The position numbers and the translations under genes are program-made. A model generated the notes under the pieces. It worked only from the letters and a program-made list of their open reading frames with translations. It had not been told where the DNA came from and ran no database searches. From positions 1,612,001 through 1,676,000 of the forward strand of contig CP180023.1 in assembly GCA_047528275.1 (NCBI GenBank): DNA of 64,000 bases. Reading direction: 5' to 3'. Below, one piece after another: positions 18,340-30,267 of the stretch. Every line of letters begins with the position of its first letter. Positions within the stretch are counted from its first letter, which is position 1. The stretch comes from G039954875 sp047528275 (GTDB taxonomy: Bacteria > Bacteroidota > Bacteroidia > Flavobacteriales > Blattabacteriaceae).

Positions 18340-21300
18340 AATTTGGAAGTGGAGAGTTCTTCGCTCCCGGCTACGATCACCCTCCATCTCGTGATCTTCC
18401 TTACAAAAAAATCTCTTGCTCACCCATCCCCGAGGTAGCTCATGGTGCCCGATCTAAGGATCATCCCTCAAAAGCATGAGGAGGGGATTTCGTCTCTCTC
18501 TCATCAAGCTTCTACCTTCTCCTATCTAATGCAATTGAGCAACTTAATAACTATCTGTATTCCCATGATATATCGTTCTTGTGTTCCACATCACTTGTGT
18601 ACATTTCATCAAATATGTAGTACCATAGTCTATAAATCGGATAGAAGGCCAATAACAAAACAGACAACAGATAATACAATTCATTACTATCAATGTCTAT
18701 GACATTGAACATAGCGGATAAATTTATTGAATTGAAAAGGAAAAACAAAAAAGGAAATAACAATAGAAAAAAAAACACCAATCTTTGATAATCAGAAACC
18801 ATTCAAAAACTGCCACTGCAAAGACTAGTTGAAAAACGGCAGGATTCTGATAAAAATCACAATATTCTAAAGAAAATAGCTGCTCAAAAAACGTTTTTTT
18901 GAATAAAGTACAACATCAAAAATGAGATAACAAAATATGTCAACGAATATATAAAATATTGGACGATTTTCCAGTTGCTGAGTATTTTATTTTCTTAATC
19001 TTCATGGAAGATATCCCAATACAAAAAATTCCGTGCCCGATAGAAAGAATAGATCAAGACCAACGCCAAAGGGATCAAATAAGAAATCTTCTCATTACTA
19101 ATGAGAACTGTATCTATACTCAGTAAATAAACCGTTTAAAAACAATACATCAGAAAAGTCCAAGTAATCAAGTACCACCAGCATTGAGTACAACTGACAA
19201 AGCAGGCCGAAATCAATAGAATGAAATTTATTTTCTAAAAAAGATGATACATCAATCATCAAACATCTCGAAAATGTTCCGAACGGATAAACGAAAAGAC
19301 TTCTGCCTTTGGGAAGAGTAGATAATCATAAGAAATCGGCACAAAAAGCAACAAAATGAATAGGATAATATAATTCTTTTAGGTACACTGATCTCTAAGC
19401 TGATTGTCAACTTGTTCTGCGGGATTCTCCAGAACTCTATAATCCTGTGGGTTATTTTTTCACTAGCCATCAACTCACTCAACATCTGCAGAAAACCTTC
19501 CCGGAAAGCCACCTTCTCAAGATGATCCTCACACACGATCTGCTGATAATAATACCTAACCCCGTAGATGATATACAAGACCAACAAGGCTAGCGGGAGA
19601 TAATACAAATAGTCATAAACAACAAGCTTACCTTGAACGAGTAGACTGCAAAGCTGACGGATGATCTAATCAGCAAGGGGATGCCAATATAACAGTAATA
19701 TCAAAGATCAGAAGTGATCAACTATTTTGAAAAAATCATCCCAAGCACGATCTTGTTCGTAGCATGATAAAAAACAAAAGGATTCAATTGCTCAAGTAAT
19801 TACACATGAATATAAGAGGAGTGTATAACTGACAACAACATTACAATCAGAAAAAAAATGAAATCAATTTACAATCGTTATATACTGTCTCCTGAACTGC
19901 CTCAATATTTTAAACTTAGTATTTTCGCTAATTCATCGTATTATTATACATTTTTAAATTTTTTTAACTCAAGTGATATCCTAATGAAGTATCTCAACAA
20001 CATCTATAGCACTTGTGTCTGATTCAAATTGTTTTGTGCATCCCGATTCGAATCCTTATCAAACTCTTACCACAATACTTTCATTTGCTTCCCTTTCCTG
20101 ATTATCCACAAACGCTCAAGCGCCTTCCACTTTTTTAGATCATTACTACAAATTATATCCCGAAATAAGTACACCCGCACTCGACACATCTAAAAAACTA
20201 CGGCCAGCCCCATGAGCCACAATACATAGTAACCCGATCCCGCATACGGATTGATAACTAGATCTAACCAACTCTAAAATATACACAAAGTAAATGTAAT
20301 GAGATCAGAGACCTTTAAAGTACTTTAAAATAAACCATTCATAAAAAATCTACTCCTACAAACAACAGGGCAATCCTTACCTTAGAGGAGGCCAATATTG
20401 AATGTGATTTACCCAATATCTAAATAATATGCAAAATTGATTGGTAAACAATATTAAACAAGATGGTATTAAACATAGAAAAATAAGAAGAAAAAATATA
20501 ATTTAAGCCCGTCTTGCATAGATCACAGCTTCTTGAACCCTCATCTAGCTCTCCGGGATACAAGCAGACATACCGGCGCAAAAGTGCCCGCAATAGGACA
20601 GAAGTCAACACTACGGCAATAATCGTTACATATACCCCTCGTACTTTTCATTAATCATATCAAACTCGGCAAAAATCACATCTATAAATCGACAGATGAA
20701 TATAAAAAAAGGACAAAACATACAAATATGAAACCATCTCTTACACTCAAAAAATCACGGACTCATTCATAGAATAACCCTAAAGAAAAGATTAAAAATC
20801 AAAATAATATTTTGAACTTATTTAAAATATCCAAATTCGTAGAGGTAGAAATCCCGCCTTTCAAAGGAAGAGCAAATAGATATAAGTAAATAACGCACGG
20901 AAGAAAATCATGACTCTAACTCAATAATCTTTAGGGTCCAGGAACTAGTCTTTCCCTCATTTTCGAACACGAATTCTTGACAACGGTCTCTCTCTGTACC
21001 CCATAATACATCTCCCCTGCTACCAAGAGCAGAATATAGAGAGTAGATTACCTTCCAGAAGGATACCTATACGCCCCAACCCAGTGAACAGACGAATATC
21101 CCACCAATAGTTGAGGGTAAGGACCCCTACACAACTATCCCAATACTTTCAACAGAGGAAAAAACATCCGATCGATAAGAGAAATAATATCAGCCAATTA
21201 CAGGAATGATTCAAGAATATTTAAAAATTTAGATAATAGCTCATTCTAAATCATAAAATCACTTTATCACCAGGAACCATCTCATAGAGATACTGAAACA

Positions 21301-21400
21301 GCACGGCCGCCCACTAAGACCGCCACCCCGACATACCACTCTACTATATAAGGAATCAGAAGCCACTGCTGGAAGCCTTGTATACCTGATTTTAGTATAT
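18340..21400 (-). other. Unassigned decayed region with repeated membrane-segment motifs
   Basis: No intact gene is seen in these 3 kb. On the minus strand several short frames carry a similar hydrophobic segment: about 18682-18623 (LYYLLSVLLLAFYPIYRLWY), about 19085-19020 (SYLIPLALVLIYSFYRAR), 19608-19549 (MYYLPLALLVLYIIYGVRYY), near 20230 (YYVLWLMGLAVVF then VRVYLFRDIICSNDLKKW), near 21020 (LYILLLVAGEMYYGVQRE) and near 21360 (WLLIPYIVEWYVGVAVLVGG). The first three resemble each other closely, with a Y-Y-hydrophobic-IYxxRYY pattern followed by a charged stretch. I read them as decayed genes for related membrane proteins, perhaps tandem copies. I do not recognise the family. The plus-strand part just after radA (18340-18530) shows nothing assignable. 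Confidence 0.35.
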
Positions 21401-22785
21401 TTATTTGTTCTGTTTATAGCATACAAATTTAGTTCATAAGCATTAACAAAATAAATAATGAATGTTAAATTTTGATCTTAAGCTGTTTTTTTTTAGACTT
21501 TGATGCTTTATCCGTTTGATGCATCAAACAGACCTAGCCATACCCCTCCAGCTACCACCACACCCAAACATCAAGGCTCAACTGCTGAGACAACTCAAAA
21601 TGGATAAAAAATCAATCCTACATAAATCCCTATAATTAAAAAAATAAGGGAAATGAATATAAAGAAAGAAAATATCTTTCTAGATTGATCAAAATCCGCA
21701 TGGATGAGCATGGAGAAATAATGTACATCAATCCCTAGTCAATCCTAAGCAAGGACACCAATTGTTCCCGTTGATTTTACCAGCTTAACTTCTTCTTTAT
21801 CATGATAAAAATAGATTGATAGATAGCGACGAGCATGGCTGTTTTTCTATACTGAAATTCATATTAAGCATAATATTTTTTACAAATTCATGCTTGCTCT
21901 TCTTCGCCTTTTTCTATACATTCTTCCCAATCCAATTCTTTTATTCCTTCTATAGATGCCTATAGCACTCTTTTTTCCTACGATTTGATTGATCGATTAG
22001 TGAAATTTAAGATTAATTCCCCGATCGGGGATGTAAACAAAATTTCTCAGGATATTCAAAAAATATAAGATTTTTTCATGACTAATCTTTTGGCTTACCA
22101 GGAATCCAAGTACTATGATAAGATGCTCTTCTCCGAGTTACCATTCTGGTATTTTACCAATGAGGAGGGCTTTTTGAGCCATTAGCAGCATCAATGCAAA
22201 GGGATTGTTCATAGCTAATAATTCCTATTGATTATGGCTCCAACACGTGATAGATATTAAATTTATAACTGATATCAGTACCTAAGTAATACTCATAGAA
22301 AGCGTTGAACTGTTTCTGTGATTTCCTCTCCTGTGAATACGGCTATAGCAGTGATGTTCAATCCACAGCAATCAAGTAGACGGTAGTAATAGGTGAGCAT
22401 TCTTTTGCTAAATCTTTTATTATCTCCTCCTTGTATCTCTATGTTTACTAAAATCTAATCCTGATCATCCTCCTTCGTGAAGAGCTTAACGAGCATATCG
22501 AAAAAATGGTTGAATCTTTTTTTTCCAATTCTGGAAAGAGTTCATTTAGTTCCTTATCGAGAAACTCAAAACCACCAGTTTACGACAAAATATGTATCGG
22601 CTTGCTTGAATAAAAACCTAAGCAGGTCAGAAGAAAGTTTCTTTAAAGATCCTTTTGAGGAGTCTGTCGTCTTTTCTGCGCATCTGTATTAGGTTAGAGT
22701 GATCAAGTATAACAATACAGATCAGCCCATCATAAGCGACTTTTTGGAAAGGAATCGATACAACATAGCTTTACAAATGGTTTGG
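21401..22785. other. Unassigned decayed region
   Basis: AT-rich, with no intact gene. On the plus strand two coding-like stretches remain: about 21950-22190 (IDRLVKFKINSPIGDVNKIS, then LLAYQESKYYDKMLFSELPF) and about 22477-22692 plus its continuation past a stop (IISDFLERNRYNIALQMVW near 22730-22790). They could be two parts of one lost gene. I do not recognise the product. Confidence 0.3.
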
Positions 22786-24750
22786 TTATTTAACGAATGT
22801 CTTGATGAGTTTAGCCATTAGCCCATTTTCATTGATAAGTATATAGTGCTCAGCTACTACAGGGATGACAAAGGTCTCAGTATAATGAAAAAACACAACC
22901 TCAAAATGCTGTGTCTCTACCAGTATCGATTAGCCCTCGACGAGCATCAATATATAGTATCGGTCGTTGACCTGGATTTCAAAATTTTTTGGATTTTATG
23001 AGATGCAGGTCGTAGAAATGCTCGGGATGTGTAGGCAGATGCACTAAGCGATAATCATTCCCCTCTTCCAAGAGAAACGATTTGTAGGATAATTTCTTTG
23101 ATACTTTAGAGCCTTTTCTTCTAAAATCGATGTTACGGAAGACATGATTGATATGGATTGGGTGCGGTTTCCCATCGAGTTCTGGTCTCAATTAGTCGTA
23201 CATCTTGAAGGTGAATATGTATAATGTAGCGATGATCTCAAGTACTAGATTTTCTTGTGACGAAGCGTAAATGGTAGCATTGGGATCAGAAAAAGATAGT
23301 GTTGATGTGCAAGATGGCGTTGGGCATAGTTGTCGATTTCGATAGGTTTTTGTTCAGCTAAGTTCTCTTGGAGAGCTGTACAGAATTGTTCCGGATTAAT
23401 GTCTTCCTGAAAACCTAGGTATACACTAGCTATCTCTTTTCAATCGAAGATGCAATAGATCCCATCTTGGGTGATACGTTACAAAGTGCTCCTGTATATA
23501 CGCAAGTCTAGGATAGCATTAGACGGAGAGATTTTCCCCTTCGAAGGTATCGAGAAAGTCGAATCGTATAGGGAATTCTATACCAAAACGTCTAGTATTT
23601 TTCCACAGGACTACATGATGTGCCTCTTCTATAGGTAATCAAAGGAACTTCCAGCAGATAATCGTTATTATGAAACACCAATTCATCTTCTGGTATGATC
23701 AAATTCGAAAGACCAAGAATAGTTGGTGTCTATTGGTTGATTTGATCCTGAGAAGTATATTTTCATTCATTGTCCTCCCAATGGCCTAATTCAAACTAAG
23801 GCCTAGCATGCAATAGATTCTTAGATAAATTATTCAATAACTTGAAAATCAAATCAATATACATTCAATTGATCCGGGTACTCCATTATTCGTCAGCTAG
23901 TATCGTAATACAATCCTTGATCTGCCAGCGGTATGTATCCAATACTATTCAGTCTATGATGTAAAAACGTTTATACATCGCTGATGGGCTTGTACTTTGT
24001 TCGTTTCTAAGTTGATGGCTAATCTGGCTCCCATACGGTATTACCATTCGTTTCTAGGCAGATCGATGTAGATGATGGTGCATACCAAGTGTTCAAAGCT
24101 GCACCAGTACCTAGAAAGATCACTACATTAAAGATATCGAAATGTGTTGGAAGGGAGAACTTGTCCATCTGATAGAAGTATGATAATGTAAGCGTTGTCC
24201 TTGTAAATTATAGGTCTTTGGCTATGCCTAAAAAAGGAGGCGTCAATGATTCGATACCTCTTCTGGTTTGAGAAAGGCAACAACTTCGTACCACAGTACG
24301 CTAAGGTTTTACTCAGTAATGATTTTCGAGAATTATTCACGGATTGTATCCCAGTCGTTACTGGTATAACCGTCTATTTATACGATTTCCTGTATCCCAA
24401 TCCATTTTCCAGAGAAGAAAAACCGTGAAAGATGCTGCCAAATGGGTATGGGTAGAGTGAATATTTGTTGTAAGCTTGGAACTTCTCGAGCGTGTTAATT
24501 TTATAGGGCATCAAATTTTGAAAAGTGTTTAACCAATGGGATTCCGAATTTTTTATCCAAGCGCTTTCTTATCATGACTACGACAGCAGAGATCGTTGAT
24601 AAATTCATTTTTTTTGATGTTTTGATGACCGTTTGTAGACGATACGGTTTCAGTACTTGATGAAAGGTCGAAAGGGAAATTAATGCTATTTTATTGATAT
24701 TTACCTGATTACAATACAATCCGCCTGAAAGAAGTTCATCCAAGAGGAGT
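22786..24750 (-). pseudogene. Class I mannose-6-phosphate isomerase (Bacteroidota type), degraded
   Basis: Zinc-dependent sugar-phosphate isomerase linking mannose-6-phosphate and fructose-6-phosphate. Minus-strand blocks fit the long (about 600 residue) Bacteroidota form: MIRKRLDKKFGIPLVKHFSK, then a block resembling FDTFEGENLSVQCHPRLAY with its catalytic-region histidines, LEIIATLYIFTFKMYD, GKPHPIHINHVFRNIDFRRK, GNDYRLVHLPTHPEHFYDLH, and TETFVIPVVAEHYILINENG ending KLIKTFVK at a TAA at 22786. The longest open piece is 22979-23191. Dozens of stops and frame changes lie between blocks. It follows the ROK relic on the same strand, a common Bacteroidota pairing. Confidence 0.85.
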
Positions 24751-24764
24751 GAGGTATTCTCCTA

Positions 24765-25470
24765 AGTATATACCGAATTATCTAAAAACCTCTTGAGCCC
24801 GTATGTCATCCTCTTCTAAGGCACGACGAGCGATCTCTTTGATTTCTTAGGTTTGATCTAACGATGTAGCATATCCTCCTCTCAGCCAACGGGAAGAGAT
24901 GTAATCCTCGTTCACTAGTCTTTGAAGGAGATATCGTGCAGGGTGGCGAAAGGGTGGGGCTCATTTGCTAGACTTGAGAATTTTCTTATTTTCGATAAAG
25001 TTGACCAAAAATATCATCCCAAGGATGATGGAGATGATCTTATCATAAGTTGATGCTTCGCCTGTGAGTGCTTTACCTAAATCAAAGCAGGTAGCATCAT
25101 TTTCAAAAAACCGGAAGCATAGCGCTAAATCCAAATTGTGCTTGTAGGAATGTTTTGATGTTTACCTTATAGAGCTGTTCGTATTTGTCTACGCCTTGAA
25201 TCAAACAAATACCACATTCTTAATTAAAGTGGCCTGGTATGGGCTAATCCAATACTCTTGATTTGGTAGATAGTTGATCTACAAAATTGATTTTAAGGCA
25301 TTATGTCTATTGGTTGAGAATGTCCTCTACTCATATTTTTGAATTGAATCTCGATTTACAATACAATCCTTCAATGGATTGCATCACAGCAACATCGATC
25401 AGGCCTGAAAAGATGTGTATCCTCCCTATCTCAAGATCTAAAAATACAGCTTTATTTATAAAATTTTAAA
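24765..25470 (-). pseudogene. ROK family sugar kinase, degraded
   Basis: ROK proteins phosphorylate glucose, fructose or mannose. Fragments on the minus strand: FLDLEIGRIHIFSGLIDVAV (matching the DIGGTxIxxGLVD phosphate loop, badly mutated), ECGICLIQGVDKYEQLYKVN (family GIxxIQGxxKYxxLYGxN), a stretch with a NDATCF-like remnant, and YISSRWLRGGYATSLDQT followed by EIKEIARRALEED. No piece longer than about 60 codons is open. Upstream of and co-directional with the mannose-6-phosphate isomerase relic. Family assignment is by motif order; substrate is unknown. Confidence 0.72.
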
Positions 25471-25679
25471 GGTTTTGCATGAAGAAACTCTTTACTAAAA
25501 AAGGATTTTCTCTTCAGAGATAAATATTTTTCTTAAAATCTTAAATGATAGATTTACAGATAGAGTCAAATTTTTATATCAATATGGTTTTTATATTATA
25601 ATAAACAATATTATTTTAAATAAAAATATAAAAATAATTTTATATAAAAACACCCCATATCTTTAGCCCTTGTATGGGT

Positions 25680-26039
25680 ATCCCAGATATGGCTACGACA
25701 GTAGCATGACAGGAAAAACTCGAGTTCAGTGCAATACATACCAGTGGTAATCCTGACGATGACAATCGTGTACTCCTTTTTAAGGAAGAGTTTGCTATGC
25801 TGGTTTATGATTAAAAACAGCTTCTCAAATGATTGTCTGTGCTCAAATACACAGCTATTAGGTATTTTAGGATATTTTATTTCGATGTCGATAATATCAA
25901 GGACACGGTTGAGCGTTTCTAGCTATTGGTGAAAGTAGGCAGAGATTTATTTCATCATGAAGGAGAAACCTATTTTTATTTTCAAGATCTCAATGGATAC
26001 ATCATCGACCTGAGCTATAAGAAAAAGTATTCTTTTTGA
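25680..26039 (+). pseudogene. VOC (glyoxalase-like) family protein, degraded
   Basis: Pieces across frames give SGNPDDDNRVLLFKEEFAML, VYD, a YFRxxxFDVDNIKDTVERF block and the C-terminal GRDLFHHEGETYFYFQDLNG with YIIDLS before the TGA at 26037-26039. The EGETYFYFQDxxGYIIDL ending is typical of vicinal-oxygen-chelate proteins. Stops and frame shifts break it and the N-terminal betaalphabetabeta half is barely visible. The reaction cannot be inferred. Confidence 0.65.
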
Positions 26040-26129
26040 TTGAAGGAAATTAATCTGCCTGCATAGACGGAGAGCATTTGTAAGGAGATTTTGCAAGGGG
26101 TTTTGATTACATTTACCCAAAATGGATCG

Positions 26130-27755
26130 ATGACAAAATCTCTTTTTTTTACTGCATGTACAGGGATAGCATTGGGTTTATCCTGGCCTGCAGGAGATCA
26201 AGTATGGTTATTATTCGTCGGATTTGTTCCACTCTTATGGATAGTAGAGCGATGGGGAGAGGTCCCCAGAAAATATAATGGACTTTTAATCTTCGTCTCA
26301 GCTTACTTAACCTTCTTCTCATGGAATACTATAGCGATATGGTGGTTGCATTATGTGCAATATCGCGACGGATCATATGTGTGGGAGGCCTATCTCCTAA
26401 CTGTAGTATGCAATGCGTTGTTCATGGCCATCCTATTCCGATGGTATGCCTGGGTTAAAAAAAGATTAGGTACAGGTTTAGGGCAACTCTTCCTCCTCTG
26501 TGTATGGATCTCTTTTGAAAAACTCCATCTCGAATGGGAGTTTACCTGGCCGTGGCTCAATCTAGGTAATGGTCTGGCCAACCATCCACAGTGGATACAA
26601 TGGTATGAATACACAGGGAGCTTGGGCGGATCTCTGTGGATATGGATTATCAACTTGGGTTTTTTTAACCTGCTCAAACAATATCAAAAGACCCAAGATT
26701 GGGCCCATCTTTACAAAAATCTCATTTTGAATACAAGTGTAATCCTGCTCCCCATCTTGTTCTCTTACTTGATCTATGCAAACTACAAGGAAAAGGGTTC
26801 TAGCTTTGAATTCGTCATCGTACAACCCAATGTCGATCCATATACGGCTAAATACTCAACTCCACCTGAGATACTCACACAGCAACTTATTGACCTGACT
26901 GAGAGATCAATCACTAATACAACCGATTTTGTCTTGGCTCCAGAAACAGCTCTACCAGGCAAGGGCGCAATATTATTACAAGGTCTTGAAGAGGATAGTA
27001 ATGTGCTGATGATCAAAAATCATATGAAAAAATATCCTCAGTCGGTCTTCATCGTGGGTTTAGAATTGTTTTCCATTTATCTCACCAAAGAGAGTGCCAG
27101 CAAAACTGCTTCGTTGGTCCCAGGAGGTCAGTTTTGGGTTGACGTATTCAATTCGGCTGTACAGATCGATACTACTGATACTTTTCAGCGTTATCATAAA
27201 TCCAAACTTGTTCCAGGTGTAGAAATTTTTCCATATAAAAAAATCCTCATGCCTTTGTTTGGAAATTTCTTATTCGATTTAGGGGGGACGATCATAGGAC
27301 GTACTCCCCAAGATAAGCCTTCTATCCTAACTCATCCGGACACGAAAATCAAAATCGCTCCTGTGATCTGTTATGAATCGATTTTTGGTGAATACATCAG
27401 TCAGTTCATTCAACAAGGAGCACAATTCATCTGTATCCTTACCAACGACGGCTGGTGGGGCACTTCCGATGGTCATAAACAACATTTAGCCTATGCCCGG
27501 CTACGAGCCATCGAAAACAGAAAATCCATCGCACGGGCAGCCAATACAGGTGTATCAGCTTTCATCAACCAGAGGGGTGATATCATAGCGAGTCTTCCTT
27601 ATGGTAAAGAAGGTGCTTTAAAGCAAAGCATACGAGCCAATAATGAGAAAACCTTTTATACACTTTATGGTGATGTTGTTGCACGAGTGGCTTTGTTGTT
27701 CAGCGGCGTGCTCTTTGCCTATGCCTTAGCACACCAATTTATGGTGAAGCGATAA
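26130..27755 (+). CDS. lnt: Apolipoprotein N-acyltransferase
   Basis: Inner-membrane enzyme adding the third acyl chain to lipoproteins. Six or so N-terminal membrane helices (about residues 5-220) are followed by a periplasmic nitrilase-like domain with the catalytic triad in place: Glu in LAPETALPG, Lys in YHKSKLVPGVE and Cys in PVICYESIFGE. The motif LTNDGWWG is also present, and one C-terminal helix closes the protein. An open frame begins with TTG at 26091, but the ATG at 26130 (MTKSLFFTACTGIALGLSWP) fits family N-termini; 541 residues. Intact and flanked by ruins on its left and nnrDE (convergent, 25-base gap) on its right. Confidence 0.95.
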   Translation: MTKSLFFTACTGIALGLSWPAGDQVWLLFVGFVPLLWIVERWGEVPRKYNGLLIFVSAYLTFFSWNTIAIWWLHYVQYRDGSYVWEAYLLTVVCNALFMAILFRWYAWVKKRLGTGLGQLFLLCVWISFEKLHLEWEFTWPWLNLGNGLANHPQWIQWYEYTGSLGGSLWIWIINLGFFNLLKQYQKTQDWAHLYKNLILNTSVILLPILFSYLIYANYKEKGSSFEFVIVQPNVDPYTAKYSTPPEILTQQLIDLTERSITNTTDFVLAPETALPGKGAILLQGLEEDSNVLMIKNHMKKYPQSVFIVGLELFSIYLTKESASKTASLVPGGQFWVDVFNSAVQIDTTDTFQRYHKSKLVPGVEIFPYKKILMPLFGNFLFDLGGTIIGRTPQDKPSILTHPDTKIKIAPVICYESIFGEYISQFIQQGAQFICILTNDGWWGTSDGHKQHLAYARLRAIENRKSIARAANTGVSAFINQRGDIIASLPYGKEGALKQSIRANNEKTFYTLYGDVVARVALLFSGVLFAYALAHQFMVKR

Positions 27756-27780
27756 GATTTGGAAACATATAGTAAAAATA

Positions 27781-29295
27781 TTATCCTTTGGAAATCAAAG
27801 ATTGATAAGCCTTACCTAGATATTTTACAATGTCTCCTGCGATGAGTGCTTCTTGACTCTGACTTTGTACAGCAATATCCCCAGCTAAACCATGCAGATA
27901 GACTCCTAAGATGCAAGCCTCCTTAGGTAGATAACCCTGAACTAACAAGCCCGTAATGATCCCCGTGAGCACATCTCCACTACCGGCTGTAGCCATACCT
28001 GAATTTCCTGTACTGTTGAAAAAAAAATGGCCTTCGGGTGTAGCTGTGATGGTATGTGCCCCCTTCAGTACGACATAAAATCCGTGATTTATGGTAAAAC
28101 TTCTCAAGAGATCAAGTTTTTGATCGTCGTTTTTCCAACTGCCTACCAAACGAGAAAACTCCTTGGGATGTGGGGTCAAAATCGTACCCTTTGAAAGTCT
28201 TGAAAGCCATCTAGGATGATCGGATAATATATTGATCGCATCAGCATCGACAACTAATGGCACATGTACGTTAAATAAAAAACATTCGAGTGCTTGCACT
28301 GTTTGTGAGTTTTTTCCTAGACCCGGTCCAATACCTACAGCTTCTATAGGTAGGTCTATAGGCATATGGGTGATATGGTATGTCTGCATATCTGTTAGTA
28401 CAATCGCCTCAGGTAAAACAGATTGAATAATTTGATAGCCACAGGCAGGCGTATAGACGCTCAGTTTTCCAATGCCGCTATGCAGACAAGCCTGGGCACT
28501 AAGCACCACTGCCCCAATCATGCCATAACTCCCTCCGATGATCAGACCATGACCAAAGCTACCCTTATGCAAAAATTTTTTACGTGGCTTATATATCGAT
28601 CGGACCAAGGGATCATCCACATAAAGATACGGCGTATCTAAGTTTTCAATAGCCTGAGGTGGCCAACCGATATCAATTAAATGCCAAGTGCCGACATATT
28701 CAGCAAATTCAGGCAACAGAAAAGGAAGTTTGATCATCCCGAAGCTCAAAGTATGATTGGACCGAATGATGCCTTGAGTATTTTTACATGACCTACCCGC
28801 AAAAAGACCTGAAGGAATATCAATAGCGATGGTATGGAGAGATTGTGCATTGAGATGGTCGACAAGATCGGCCCAATAAGCTTGTAGTGGATGGCTGATC
28901 CCTACCCCGAAAAGTGCATCGATGAATATCTCTCCCTGATCGGGATAAGGAAATGGATCCCCTTCGTGCAACTCACTCACCGAACAATCCATTGTCCCAA
29001 GCCGATCCAGATTAGTTTGAAACGCTTCAGTGCAACGGACCGAGATTCTGGTAATACAAACCCGAACTTGAGCACCAGCTTCGAGAAGCATCCGTGCTAG
29101 GGCTAAACCATCACCACCATTGTTGCCTAAACCAACCAGCACGAAGAAATTCTGTTGTTTCGGCTCATGACGTGCAATGATCCAGTCGAAACAGGCTCGG
29201 GCAGCCCGCTCCATCAAATCAATTAAGGAAATCGGTTCATGTATGATCGTATATTGATCAGCTTGCCAAATTTGCTCAGAAGAGAGGATTTTCAT
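27781..29295 (-). CDS. nnr: Bifunctional NAD(P)HX epimerase/dehydratase (YjeF type)
   Basis: Metabolite-repair enzyme that restores NADH/NADPH from hydrated NAD(P)HX. The N-terminal YjeF_N epimerase domain (about 1-215) shows MKILSSEQIWQADQYTI, VGLGNNGGDGLALARML and DALFGVGI. The C-terminal ADP-dependent dehydratase (CARKD, about 220-504) shows HKGSFGHGLIIGGSYGMIGA, GIGPGLGKN, TPHPKEFSRL and GSGDVLTGIITGLL, where the catalytic Asp lies. The length of 504 is usual for the fused form. It is complete, converging on lnt. The retained repair function fits an organism with active NAD(P)H turnover. Confidence 0.95.
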   Translation of the reverse strand: MKILSSEQIWQADQYTIIHEPISLIDLMERAARACFDWIIARHEPKQQNFFVLVGLGNNGGDGLALARMLLEAGAQVRVCITRISVRCTEAFQTNLDRLGTMDCSVSELHEGDPFPYPDQGEIFIDALFGVGISHPLQAYWADLVDHLNAQSLHTIAIDIPSGLFAGRSCKNTQGIIRSNHTLSFGMIKLPFLLPEFAEYVGTWHLIDIGWPPQAIENLDTPYLYVDDPLVRSIYKPRKKFLHKGSFGHGLIIGGSYGMIGAVVLSAQACLHSGIGKLSVYTPACGYQIIQSVLPEAIVLTDMQTYHITHMPIDLPIEAVGIGPGLGKNSQTVQALECFLFNVHVPLVVDADAINILSDHPRWLSRLSKGTILTPHPKEFSRLVGSWKNDDQKLDLLRSFTINHGFYVVLKGAHTITATPEGHFFFNSTGNSGMATAGSGDVLTGIITGLLVQGYLPKEACILGVYLHGLAGDIAVQSQSQEALIAGDIVKYLGKAYQSLISKG

Positions 29296-29454
29296 TTGAC
29301 AATTTTTTGATAAGAACTCAAGATCCCTTTGATTATATACGAGATAAATACTTGGTAATCTATCTTATTTAAACCGATTATTTTATAGTTATTTATCATT
29401 GTTACTTTATCTATTTTTTTTATTCTGGATGCAAGCCATTTTTTATCAATAAGT

Positions 29455-30086
29455 CTATGGTCCTTTTACTGTCTGGTTGACCATCTTAAAAGTGAGCACT
29501 GCATCGAATCCAACTTCTATATCCCCCTGTAGCATGGAACGGATAAATTGAAATACAAAGGAAATATTACAAACTCCTAGGACTGTAGTAGCTTCCATTA
29601 GTTCTTCACTCATCTCTACACCTCTCATAGAGCAATCCATAATTCTTTGATCACAAACCTTGATGATGCCAAAATATCCCATCGGTAACAGATACAAGTG
29701 AGGGATTTGCGCGTGGTGATGGTTGTATTAGGGATGGATTGAAAGATAGGGATGTTTACACTAGTCATCTGTTTCAATTAGCTCAAAGAAAAATCTGTAA
29801 CCACTGAGACCAATAGGTATCGGACAAGATCCAAAGCTAGCCGTATCTCTTGCAGGACTTCTGCAACTTCGAAAGATTTCACTCACAAGATGATGATCTC
29901 AGCATTTTTTACAATCTCTACATTCGTCTTTGATGACGAATACTTTTTTTTCTCTCAATGACTGTAAAAATCCTACCCGATTCCGAGTAGCTATAATGTT
30001 TTCAGAAACTAGCTCAGAGGCTAATAAACCTTTGATAATAGAAGTAGACAAATTTCTCGTTATCAATGGTGTAAGTTTTTTTTCAT
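29455..30086 (-). pseudogene. proC: Pyrroline-5-carboxylate reductase ProC, degraded and truncated
   Basis: ProC makes the last step of proline synthesis. Minus-strand pieces: an ATG near 30086, STSIIKGLLASELVSENIIA then TRNRVGFLQSL, EVAEVLQEIRLALDL, LKQMTSVNIPIFQSIPNT, and the C-terminal domain block TTVLGVCNISFVFQFIRSML with FKMVNQTVKG (family STTVLxACGIA...IVNQTVKGA). The NADPH-binding GxGxxG is missing, stops and frame changes are frequent, and the remaining 20 or so C-terminal residues are absent after NQTVKGP. The proline pathway end is lost unless another copy exists. Confidence 0.85.
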
Positions 30087-30267
30087 ATTGATCTTATTTT
30101 ATTGGAAATAAACCTATAAATGTAATCAATCCATTAATGAATAGCAATCCAAATTGCTAAACTTCATAAGATGAAATGGTGAAATATTCTGCTATTTGGT
30201 TTAAAATCCAACTCAATACAAGTTCCAGCAAGCAGACATGGATCACTAGGTGATCCTTAAACTTATA

